From positions 1 to 19,074 of the forward strand of contig JAOHFB010000012.1 of NCBI GenBank assembly GCA_028097785.1: a stretch of 19,074 bases of DNA. The letters are read 5' to 3'. Below the pieces are notes generated by a model. The model saw only the letters and a program-made list of their open reading frames with translations, made no database searches and was not told the DNA's origin. This document shows positions 6,387 to 12,711 of this stretch, in pieces. Made by a program: the position numbers and the translations under genes. Origin of the DNA: Candidatus Pelagibacter sp. Its GTDB lineage: Bacteria > Pseudomonadota > Alphaproteobacteria > Pelagibacterales > Pelagibacteraceae. Within the stretch, counting starts at the first letter, position 1; each line of letters opens with the position of its first letter.

Positions 6387-6707
6387 TTATTTAGGCATCT
6401 TGGTTGCACCCGTTTCAAGAGAAATCATTTTTCCATCTTGATATTTAAAGACAGCCATTACTGCTTCAGTATTTCCATCATCAAAGGTAACAAATGCATG
6501 CTCAACACCAATTTCATCATTTTCAAAAAGAACTCTTATTTTATCTCTTTTAATGTCACCACTCATTGCCCATTTGATTACATCTGCTTTTCCTAAAACA
6601 TTACCTGATGCATGCATAGTAAACTTATAATCATCATGTAAAATTTCATTCATTGCAGCTTCGTCTTTAGCTTCCATAGCAGCATTATACTTTGCTAATA
6701 TTGACAT
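6387..6707 (-). CDS. NTF2/SnoaL-like small protein
   Basis: The 106-residue sequence looks like an NTF2-fold (SnoaL-like, cone-shaped alpha+beta barrel) protein. An N-terminal helix (ILAKYNAAMEAKDEAAMNEIL) leads into DDYKFTMHASG, then VIKWAMSG, and strands such as HAFVTFDDG and EAVMAVFKYQDGKMISLE. Members range from small-molecule isomerases to scaffolds, so no reaction can be assigned. Its Shine-Dalgarno (AAGGAAGG) lies inside the last codons of the gene at 6709, whose TAA ends one base before this ATG, implying translational coupling. It is the last gene of the four-gene minus operon 7745-6387. Confidence 0.7.
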   Translation of the reverse strand: MSILAKYNAAMEAKDEAAMNEILHDDYKFTMHASGNVLGKADVIKWAMSGDIKRDKIRVLFENDEIGVEHAFVTFDDGNTEAVMAVFKYQDGKMISLETGATKMPK

Positions 6708-6708
6708 A

Positions 6709-7005
6709 TTATCCTTCCTTAACTTTAGTCAAATCATAGATAGTGTAACCACTTAACACTTCATCCATAACTGGTTTTGATACTTCAGTACCTTCAATAA
6801 ACTTATGCAAGGCAGCTTCATCAGTACAAAATATTTTAAACATTACTGCACTTTTATCTGGAGTTACTGATGCTACAGTTTTTTCAACAACAGCAACCTT
6901 TGCTCTTTCAGCTAATCCTTCTGGAGATTGCATAAATCCCATAAATTTTTCAAATTTACCTTCTCCTTCTTTAAATTTAGCTACTACTAACATTTCTTTT
7001 TCCAT
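6709..7005 (-). CDS. Small hypothetical protein, possible ferredoxin-like alpha/beta-barrel (DUF3764-like)
   Basis: The 98-residue product alternates strand and helix in a ferredoxin-like order: MLVVAKFK, helix KFEKFMGFMQS, strand AKVAVVEKTVASV, strand AVMFKIFCT, helix AALHKFIEG, ending SGYTIYDL. This resembles small dimeric alpha/beta-barrel proteins, and the pattern recalls DUF3764, but that is a tentative impression. No active-site residues are evident. A good AAAGGAG precedes the ATG at 7005. It sits third in the operon, coupled to the NTF2-like gene downstream. Confidence 0.6.
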   Translation of the reverse strand: MEKEMLVVAKFKEGEGKFEKFMGFMQSPEGLAERAKVAVVEKTVASVTPDKSAVMFKIFCTDEAALHKFIEGTEVSKPVMDEVLSGYTIYDLTKVKEG

Positions 7006-7030
7006 TATTTTCTCCTTTCATCTGTTTTAA

Positions 7031-7405
7031 TTAGTATAAAGTTTGCACTACTTTATTTACTCTTTCTTTACCATTAGGGATCAATCCTTCCAAAAAGGTA
7101 TGACACTCATCTGTTTTTACTTTGTCATATTTTGAGCCATAATATTTATCAACTGCTTTATTCACTCCTTCATCCCAATTTGTTTCAGGAATACCAGTTT
7201 CTAAAGCATAAGCTTTTAAAACTTTTACTGAAGCCATAGATTTTTCTTTCATACTGTATTCAAAAGTTTCTCCAGAGGGTAAAAAGTAATTAGCCATGTA
7301 GATCCCACTACAATCCCAAGCTTTAGTTTTATCTGTATCACTCATATCTGCGTAAGCAGTTAATGAAAAAAATATACTGATAAATATTAATATTATTTTA
7401 TTCAT
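7031..7405 (-). CDS. Small secreted two-cysteine protein, hypothetical
   Basis: The 124-residue product starts with a clear Sec signal peptide (hydrophobic core residues 4-16, likely cleavage after AYA at 19). The mature part is about 105 residues, mainly helical, with just two cysteines, C32 and C101, which could form one periplasmic disulfide. No family recognised; the layout (DCSGIYMANY ... DECHTFLEG) is like small cysteine-paired periplasmic proteins. An AAGGAG lies upstream of its ATG. It is the only exported product in the four-gene operon. Confidence 0.65.
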   Translation of the reverse strand: MNKIILIFISIFFSLTAYADMSDTDKTKAWDCSGIYMANYFLPSGETFEYSMKEKSMASVKVLKAYALETGIPETNWDEGVNKAVDKYYGSKYDKVKTDECHTFLEGLIPNGKERVNKVVQTLY

Positions 7406-7433
7406 TTCTTATCTCCTTAATTAATTGTTAAGT

Positions 7434-7745
7434 TTATTCGCTAAAAATAAATCTGATTTCATCTTCAATCGTTCCTTCAACTGCAACTTTCTTTAATTGT
7501 TTTTGAAGACTTTGATATTTTTTATCTGCAGACATTTTTGCATCAGCTTGATTGTCACCTTCAAACATTGGACCAATTAATGTTTCTCTAATTGTTCTTG
7601 GATTACCACCCACTTGAAATGAAAAATAAATATTATGTTTTGGATAATATTTTTTTCTCACTTTTGCTAAACCTTTACCAATCTCCATTGCTTTACCTAG
7701 CATGTCGTCTTTAACTCTCATTGTTCTTGTATAAATTGCTTGCAC
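7434..7745 (-). CDS. Small hypothetical protein, first gene of a four-gene operon
   Basis: The 103-residue product is basic and lacks a signal peptide or membrane helix. It begins with a strand-like MQAIYTRTMRV, then a helix (MLGKAMEIGKGLAKVRKKY), a strand (NIYFSFQVGG), and a charged helix (SADKKYQSLQKQLKKV). This could be a small alpha/beta barrel of the NIPSNAP type, but I do not recognise a family. It starts with GTG at 7745 preceded by AAGGAGAAAAC, a strong ribosome-binding site. All four genes of this run carry clear AGGAG-type sites, unlike many genes in the window. Confidence 0.6.
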   Translation of the reverse strand: MQAIYTRTMRVKDDMLGKAMEIGKGLAKVRKKYYPKHNIYFSFQVGGNPRTIRETLIGPMFEGDNQADAKMSADKKYQSLQKQLKKVAVEGTIEDEIRFIFSE

Positions 7746-7932
7746 AGTTTTCTCCTTGTTTAAGTTTTTATAATTTAAACGTTACAGATTAGTTTGGTGG
7801 TGAATAAGAGTTAAATGGTATCAACAGTGATGCTCTTGATGCATACCCATTTATTTATACATTATTCAGCTCAACCTAAAGGCGAGTGAGACGAAATTGC
7901 ACAAAACTTTTTTTCTACAATTGTTAAATTGA
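7746..7932. other. Divergent intergenic region
   Basis: These 187 bp separate the four-gene minus operon from a plus-strand membrane protein and must hold promoters for both. The only locally GC-richer patch is around 7880-7893 (AGGCGAGTGAGACG). I could not pick convincing -35/-10 pairs and found no structured RNA or credible gene. Confidence 0.5.
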
Positions 7933-8352
7933 ATGATGATCGAAAAATTTAATGGAATTTTTTATTTAATAGTTTTTTTAGTTCATTTTCTTGTTTTTGC
8001 TATTTATGCGTATCAGACTGTTTTCGCTACAAAAACTTTTTTAGATAAATTTGGTATCGATGATACCGGCGCAGGAATGACGAGATTTTTTGGTTCTTTA
8101 TTTATTGGAGCTGTTGCAATGGCTATATGGGTTGGTTTTATTAGACCCGATGGTCTCCAAGGAACATGGGCTTTTTTCAATTTAGTATTTTTACAAAACC
8201 TTTCAGCTTTCTTTGTAGGAATTTATAATATTAAAATAAATAAGCTTGGGCATACGCCACAAACATCTAATGAAGGAATTATTGCACCTGGAATTTTAAC
8301 TTTATTAAGTGCAATTCTTTGTTTTGGTTTAGCTGATAAGATTTATATCTAA
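7933..8352 (+). CDS. Four-helix membrane protein, hypothetical
   Basis: The 139-residue protein has four likely membrane helices, at about residues 10-30, 50-68, 77-98 and 117-134. The first loop holds TKTFLDKFGIDDTGAGMTRFFG and the third holds a small polar stretch. The layout recalls short DUF4345-like membrane proteins, but I do not claim a family. It starts with two consecutive ATGs (7933 and 7936). Its stop overlaps the stop of the convergent cysK gene by 4 nt (8349-8352). Function unknown. Confidence 0.65.
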   Translation: MMIEKFNGIFYLIVFLVHFLVFAIYAYQTVFATKTFLDKFGIDDTGAGMTRFFGSLFIGAVAMAIWVGFIRPDGLQGTWAFFNLVFLQNLSAFFVGIYNIKINKLGHTPQTSNEGIIAPGILTLLSAILCFGLADKIYI

Positions 8353-9350
8353 AGCCAACTAGGGAAGGGCAAACCTTTTTCCTCAAGGAATTTTTTATTA
8401 AACATTTTAGTAGAGTATTTATCACTTCGATCACAAAGAATGGTAACAATCGTTTTTCCAGGTCCCAGTTCTTTTCCAAGTCTTATTGCACCTGCAATAT
8501 TAATTCCACAACTAGTACCAAGGCTTAACCCCTCGTTTTGAATTAGATCGTAAAGGATAGGTAATGCTTCATGATCATCAATTGAATAGGCGTCATCTAT
8601 TTTAGCATCTTTAAAGTTTTTAGTTACTCTGCTTGAACCAATTCCTTCAGTAATAGATTCACCTTCAGATTTTAACTCACCATTCTTTACATAATTATAA
8701 AGAGCAGATCCTTTAGGGTCTGATAGATAGATTTTTATATCTTTATTCTTTTCTTTAAGAGCATTACTTACTCCTGAAATTGTTCCACCTGTTCCCGATG
8801 AACAAACAAAACCATCCACTTTACCATCTGTCTGTTCCCAAATTTCTTGACCAGTTCCTTCATAATGTCCTTTGGCATTTGCAGTGTTGTCAAACTGATT
8901 AGCCCAGATAACACCATTATTATTTGACGGTCTAAGTTCGTCTGCAAGCCTTGCAGCAATTTTTACAAAGTTATTGTCATCCTTGTAGGGTTTTGGAGCA
9001 ACCAACTTAAGTTCTGCACCTAGGTTTCTAAGTAAATCCTTTTTTTCTTGAGTTTGATTATCGTTCATTACAATAATTGTTTTATAGCCCAAAGAATTTC
9101 CTAAAAGTCCTAACCCTATTCCAGTATTACCAGCAGTACCTTCAACAACAGTTCCACCTTTTGATATTAATTTTTTTTCTTGAGCATCTTTTATTAAAGC
9201 TAATGCTGCTCTATCTTTAACTGATCCACCTGGATTTAAGAATTCAGCTTTTCCATAAATATTACATCCTGTAATTTCTGATGCAGCTCTTAATTTTATT
9301 AAAGGAGTGTTACCAATCCCTGAAATAAAATCATTTTGTATATTGCTCAT
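8349..9350 (-). CDS. cysK: Cysteine synthase A (O-acetylserine sulfhydrylase)
   Basis: The 333-residue PLP enzyme condenses O-acetylserine with sulfide to give cysteine in the cytoplasm. K45 in NPGGSVKDR is the PLP lysine. TAGNTG (72-77) is the substrate loop, in the TAGNTG rather than TSGNTG variant. SSGTGGT (184-190) binds the PLP phosphate, and GTSCGINIAGA (278-288) forms the wall near the pyridine nitrogen. The C-terminus ends in FPSWL. Its ATG shares a base with the stop of cysE upstream (TAATG), so the two steps of cysteine synthesis are translated together. The sequence fits a cysteine synthase better than a cystathionine beta-synthase because no regulatory domain follows the catalytic part. 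Reaction call is confident. Confidence 0.92.
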   Translation of the reverse strand: MSNIQNDFISGIGNTPLIKLRAASEITGCNIYGKAEFLNPGGSVKDRAALALIKDAQEKKLISKGGTVVEGTAGNTGIGLGLLGNSLGYKTIIVMNDNQTQEKKDLLRNLGAELKLVAPKPYKDDNNFVKIAARLADELRPSNNNGVIWANQFDNTANAKGHYEGTGQEIWEQTDGKVDGFVCSSGTGGTISGVSNALKEKNKDIKIYLSDPKGSALYNYVKNGELKSEGESITEGIGSSRVTKNFKDAKIDDAYSIDDHEALPILYDLIQNEGLSLGTSCGINIAGAIRLGKELGPGKTIVTILCDRSDKYSTKMFNKKFLEEKGLPFPSWL

Positions 9351-9928
9351 TAATCTGATTTTGTATCACTGTCTGGTGTAATACCATAAGGCTTGAATTC
9401 ACTGTCAGCTAAACCTACATTTTTAGCAGGGATACCAACCATTACTGCTTTTTCTGGAACATCTTTTGTGATCACTGCGTTAGCACCAATCTTTGCACAT
9501 CTTCCAACAGTAACAGGTCCTAATACTTGCGCACCTGATCCAATTACTACTTCATCTTCAATAGTTGGATGTCTCTTTATATTACGTTGATCATTTGAAT
9601 TTATACTTGGTGCAATCCCACCTAATGTTGCCATATGATAGATAGTAACATTATCTCCAATGTCAGATGTTTCTCCGATCACAACACCCATACCGTGATC
9701 TATGAATAAATTTTTTCCAATTTTTGCTCCTGGGTGAATTTCAATACCAGTTAAGAATCTTGAAAACTGAGAAATGATTCTTGCAATCAAATCAAATTTT
9801 GCAACGCTAAAAAAATTAGCAATTCTATGAAAGAATACCGCCTTAACACCCGGGTAAGTTAATACTAAACTTAGCTTAGATTTTGCCGCAGGATCTCTGT
9901 CAATTATAGATTGTAAGAAGCTATTCAT
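9350..9928 (-). CDS. cysE: Serine O-acetyltransferase
   Basis: This hexapeptide-repeat acetyltransferase makes O-acetylserine from serine and acetyl-CoA for the adjacent cysK. From the ATG at 9928 it has 192 residues: an N-terminal helical part (RDPAAKSK, then [16 protein letters not shown]), then the left-handed beta-helix with [30 protein letters not shown] and [19 protein letters not shown]. The frame is open up to 10024, but that start would run into the divergent VOC gene and add unrelated residues; 9928 begins just before the family's usual start, with an AAGAGAA upstream. ATG at 9964 is a possible longer start. The C-terminus ends in TKSD with no terminal isoleucine, so the canonical tail insertion into CysK seems absent. 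It overlaps cysK by one base. Confidence 0.88.
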   Translation of the reverse strand: MNSFLQSIIDRDPAAKSKLSLVLTYPGVKAVFFHRIANFFSVAKFDLIARIISQFSRFLTGIEIHPGAKIGKNLFIDHGMGVVIGETSDIGDNVTIYHMATLGGIAPSINSNDQRNIKRHPTIEDEVVIGSGAQVLGPVTVGRCAKIGANAVITKDVPEKAVMVGIPAKNVGLADSEFKPYGITPDSDTKSD

Positions 9929-9997
9929 GTTATTTTGTTCTCTTGATAAACAATTAGTCATCATATAGTTATTAATTTTTGAATTTAAAGGAGAATT

Positions 9998-10408
9998 ATG
10001 TACAAAAACACAAACTGTTTTCATTTGGCTGTACCATGTGGAGATTTAGAGACTGCAAAAAAATTTTATAATGAAGCATTAGGATGTAGATTAGATAACT
10101 CTGCACAAGAGTGGGCTGATGTTGATTTTTGGGGAAATGAATTAACTCTTCATGCAAGTGATCATAAATTAGATAGTGAAAGACATGACGTTGATATGGG
10201 AAATGTTTCTGTCCCACACTTTGGTGTTCATTTATCTAGAAAAGATTTTGATGCTCTTAAACAAAGATTAAAAGATAATGGTACTAAATATTATGACGAA
10301 CCTTATTTAAGATTTAAAGGTACTAAATATGAGCAGGAAACTTTTTTTGTAAAAGATCCTAACGAAAACATTTTAGAAATTAAAACTCTTACTAGTAATC
10401 CTGAATAA
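9998..10408 (+). CDS. VOC-superfamily (glyoxalase/dioxygenase fold) protein
   Basis: The 136-residue protein shows the paired beta-alpha-beta-beta-beta modules of the vicinal oxygen chelate fold. The first module has [17 protein letters not shown] (8-24) and the second VPHFGVHL (72-79), ending with [14 protein letters not shown] (116-129). Probable metal ligands are H9, H74 and E127. Members include glyoxalases, ring-cleavage dioxygenases and thiol transferases; the substrate cannot be read from sequence. AAAGGAG precedes the ATG at a good distance, and a weak promoter-like pair (TTGATA at 9943, TAGTTA at 9966, 17-bp spacer) lies upstream in the shared region with cysE. It is followed 7 bp later by the winged-helix regulator, so the two are probably one operon. 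Confidence 0.82.
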   Translation: MYKNTNCFHLAVPCGDLETAKKFYNEALGCRLDNSAQEWADVDFWGNELTLHASDHKLDSERHDVDMGNVSVPHFGVHLSRKDFDALKQRLKDNGTKYYDEPYLRFKGTKYEQETFFVKDPNENILEIKTLTSNPE

Positions 10409-10415
10409 CTATTAA

Positions 10416-10886
10416 ATGACAAAAAAAGTAGCTGCTTATAGTGAAATTTTATATCATTTAATAAATTTTCGAACTGAACAATTCCAACAATTAAAAAAAA
10501 TGGTAGGAATTGATTACGATTCCTTCATGATACTATCTGTTATGGGGGCCCATTATTTAAAACATAATAATAAGTTAGGATCTGATTGGGATGCTGTATG
10601 GGAAGATGTAAGAACATCAAAAATAGATGAGTTTTACACAGCAAGAAAATTAACAATTTATGCTGTATCAAATATGTTAAATTTACCAAGAGAAACCGTT
10701 AGAAGAAAAATAGAAATTTTAAAAAAAAAAAAATTAATAAATCATTCAACTACAATAGGTCTTTTGCCAACAAATAAAACTGAAGACCTAATGAAACCTT
10801 TTGCTGAAATTGAATTAAAAACTCTTTCAAAATTTCTAAAAAGTCTAAAAAAAAATGGTACATTAGACGCAGTTCTAAATTATTAA
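10416..10886 (+). CDS. Winged-helix transcriptional regulator
   Basis: The 156-residue protein has a helical N-terminal part (about 1-75) and a clear DNA-binding unit at about 78-107: LTIYAVSNMLNLPRETVRRK is a helix-turn-helix with the recognition helix on PRETVRRKIEIL, followed by a lysine-rich wing start (KKKKLI). The motif looks like the Crp or MarR/GntR type of winged helix, but I see no cyclic-nucleotide or metabolite domain N-terminal to it. It lies 7 bp behind the VOC gene. Nineteen bp after its stop begins the first of three copies of a near-palindrome found before the downstream surface genes, which makes it the natural candidate to bind them. That link is inference. Confidence 0.78.
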   Translation: MTKKVAAYSEILYHLINFRTEQFQQLKKMVGIDYDSFMILSVMGAHYLKHNNKLGSDWDAVWEDVRTSKIDEFYTARKLTIYAVSNMLNLPRETVRRKIEILKKKKLINHSTTIGLLPTNKTEDLMKPFAEIELKTLSKFLKSLKKNGTLDAVLNY

Positions 10887-10904
10887 GAATAATAATAATT
10901 TTAA

Positions 10905-10939
10905 AACCTATTTTGGGTATATAAAACCTAAACTGGGTT
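10905..10939 (+). promoter_or_regulatory. Two near-palindromic boxes 20 bp apart, operator candidate (or terminator)
   Basis: AACCTATTTTGGGTA (10905-10919) and AACCTAAACTGGGTT (10925-10939) are similar 15-bp dyads whose starts are exactly 20 bp apart, close to two DNA turns. TATATA (10918-10923) lies between them and could be a -10 box, so a protein bound here would block the promoter of the barrel gene. The second copy ends 45 bp before the ATG at 10985. A matching box precedes the protease gene at a similar distance. The second copy, followed by nine T, could also act as a Rho-independent terminator for the regulator gene (stem AAAACCT/GGGTTTT); the first copy has no T-run. Confidence 0.5.
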
Positions 10940-10984
10940 TTTTTTTAATATCAATCTTTTTTTATTTTTGTAATGATTTGTTTA

Positions 10985-11866
10985 ATGAAACTTATAAAAA
11001 TATTTTTAACATCACTTTGTTTAATAATAACAACTGTAGCTAATGCAGATGTAGCCTCTCAAGCTTTAAATAAAGTATCTGAAAAAATATCAAATTTAAT
11101 CCCAGGAGAAGGAATTACAGAGTTAAACTTAGGTTTATCTGATGCAGATGATAATGATCCAACAATTAATTTATTAATTCTTAGAAATTTAAATAAAACA
11201 GATGATAGCAACTTGTTCACTCAATTTAGTTTGCAAACTCAAGATGTAGGTCAAAATGATTTAAGATATATTGGTAACCTTGGAATGGGTTACAGGTTTT
11301 TGAATGATGATAGATCTTTAATGTTAGGTGGAAATATTTTTTATGATAGAGATTTTGAGCATGACCATGAAAGAGGAAGTATTGGATTAGAAGCAAGAGG
11401 TGGAAATTTAGAAATTAATGCAAATTTTTATGAAGATATAAGCCTACAGCAAGTAGCAAATGGAAGAAAAGAGCAGGCTCTAGGTGGTTATGATCTAAAT
11501 ATTTCATCACAAATTCCGTATATGCCCTGGGCAAGATTTAATTATACAAGTTACGAGTGGGAAGCTGATATTGCTAGCACAAATACTAAAGGTACCAAGT
11601 ATTCTTCTGAAATGAATATTACTTCATCTCTAGTTTTTGATATTGAGTATGATGAAAGCGGAAATACAGGAGGGGATGATATTTCATCTTTCAACATAAG
11701 ATTTGTTTATCCCCCAAGAGATAACAAACCATCATTAACTGACGGATTTATTACTAAACAAGCTTTTGTTAATGAGAATGTGAGTTCAAAATTGAGTGAT
11801 AAAGTAAAAAGAAACAACAAAATTGTAATTGAGACACAAGGAGCTGTTGTTTTTGTTAGAAAATAA
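10985..11866 (+). CDS. Inverse autotransporter (intimin/invasin-type) beta-barrel outer-membrane protein, passenger-less
   Basis: From ATG 10985 (an upstream in-frame ATG at 10973 is less likely) the protein has 293 residues. Numbering below is from 10985. A signal peptide ends near residue 22 (ANA/DV). The central part shows the alternating amphipathic strands and signature of the intimin/invasin inverse-autotransporter barrel (PF11924): IGNLGMGYRFLNDD, then MLGGNIFYDRDFEHDHERGSIGLEARGG (about 112-140), NANFYEDIS, and later GGYDLNISSQIPYMPWARF, matching the family's order of strands. Known members continue into long Ig-like or lectin passenger domains; here only about 45 residues follow the last barrel-like strand (KQAFVNENVSSKLSDKV...). 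It is thus a barrel with no adhesin, or one whose passenger is a separate protein. The next secreted gene starts 9 bp downstream. Confidence 0.75.
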   Translation: MKLIKIFLTSLCLIITTVANADVASQALNKVSEKISNLIPGEGITELNLGLSDADDNDPTINLLILRNLNKTDDSNLFTQFSLQTQDVGQNDLRYIGNLGMGYRFLNDDRSLMLGGNIFYDRDFEHDHERGSIGLEARGGNLEINANFYEDISLQQVANGRKEQALGGYDLNISSQIPYMPWARFNYTSYEWEADIASTNTKGTKYSSEMNITSSLVFDIEYDESGNTGGDDISSFNIRFVYPPRDNKPSLTDGFITKQAFVNENVSSKLSDKVKRNNKIVIETQGAVVFVRK

Positions 11867-11875
11867 AAAATTGAT

Positions 11876-12610
11876 ATGAAAATATATTTAAAAATTATTA
11901 AGATTATAATCTTTTTGAACTTTGTGTTAATGAGTAAATCATTCTCAGACACTGAAAATTTTACACCATCAGTATATAAAATTACGACTTACACATTGCA
12001 GTTTTGTGAAACTGGAAGTACATTAACTACTTGTTTAAATCCTTTTACTGTAAATGCTATAGATGCTGGATCACAAATGGATTTAGGAGGTGTTGAAGCA
12101 GGTCAACAAGCAGGAAGTTTTGGAAACCTTTCATTGGTTCCATCTGGAACAGTTTATACTCATGGACAAGTGATATTTGATAGAAAAATGATTCTTTCTG
12201 GATTTGGAACAACATGTGAAACTGGTGGTGCTGCTGGAACAAAAGGAGCTTATGGTACATCTGTTACAAAAACTGACCCACCAACACCTGTAGAACAAGA
12301 TATTTTTATAGTAACAAATACAACAGATAGAGAAAATGCGACTACCAGTGTATACGATACCTCAGCAAATGGAACTACACTTAAAGATGGAACAGGAACC
12401 GATTCAGCCCCTGGATTATACCATGTGGATGATAACTTTGTTAAATCTAGATGGGTATTTTCATCACCTTTAGTTATAAAAGATCCATCAAAACTTCCTA
12501 CTGTAGAGATTGCATTTACTGTTGAAGATGCAGCGCAAATGGATGACTCTACTTGTGACGCATATATACATCCTAATCCTGTTACAATTACTAATTCTTT
12601 TAAATTTTAA
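11876..12610 (+). CDS. Secreted four-cysteine surface protein, hypothetical
   Basis: The 244-residue product has a signal peptide (hydrophobic core about residues 5-19, likely cleavage near KSFS/D). The mature part is beta-rich, with abundant T, S, G and N and four cysteines (C44, C53, C114, C227) that could form two disulfides. The start of the mature domain, VYKITTYTLQFCETGST, followed by GSQMDLGGVEAGQQAGSFG and GTVYTHGQVIFDRKM, reads like a compact beta-sandwich, but I recognise no characterised family. It lies 9 bp after the barrel gene with no terminator between, so both are probably co-transcribed, which fits a role as partner or cargo at the cell surface. That role is inferred. Confidence 0.65.
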   Translation: MKIYLKIIKIIIFLNFVLMSKSFSDTENFTPSVYKITTYTLQFCETGSTLTTCLNPFTVNAIDAGSQMDLGGVEAGQQAGSFGNLSLVPSGTVYTHGQVIFDRKMILSGFGTTCETGGAAGTKGAYGTSVTKTDPPTPVEQDIFIVTNTTDRENATTSVYDTSANGTTLKDGTGTDSAPGLYHVDDNFVKSRWVFSSPLVIKDPSKLPTVEIAFTVEDAAQMDDSTCDAYIHPNPVTITNSFKF

Positions 12611-12647
12611 TTAGTTAATCACTTAAATACTTATTTTAGTTTTATAT

Positions 12648-12662
12648 AACCTAAATTGGGTT
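12648..12662 (+). promoter_or_regulatory. Third near-palindromic box before the metalloprotease gene
   Basis: AACCTAAATTGGGTT differs at one position from the box at 10925 and ends 49 bp before the GTG start at 12712. As there, TATATA (12643-12648) lies directly upstream. Its stem outside the centre is only about 4 bp (AACC/GGTT) and the following T-run has five bases, so it would be a poor terminator for the gene ending at 12610; an operator overlapping the promoter explains it better. Candidate binding protein: the winged-helix regulator at 10416. Confidence 0.5.
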
Positions 12663-12711
12663 TTTATTAACTTTACTATTTTTAATAATTATTTTAGAAT
12701 TTATTACATTA

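Noticed and set aside
7821..7845. Short direct repeat GATGC...GATGC near 7829-7843
   Set aside because: Only 5 bp, without recurrence elsewhere in the region; chance is sufficient.
7821..7850. Minus-strand micro-ORF encoding MGMHQEHHC, histidine-rich, upstream of the four-gene operon
   Set aside because: No Shine-Dalgarno precedes it, it has nine codons, and such short frames arise by chance; the His-rich look alone is not enough.
8279..8479. Minus-strand frame spanning the cysK 3' end and membrane-protein 3' end
   Set aside because: It overlaps two well-supported genes and its sequence has no domain character.
9929..10024. Longer CysE N-terminus starting at 10024
   Set aside because: It would overlap the start of the divergent VOC gene and its ribosome site, and the extra residues do not resemble the family; ATG at 9928 fits.
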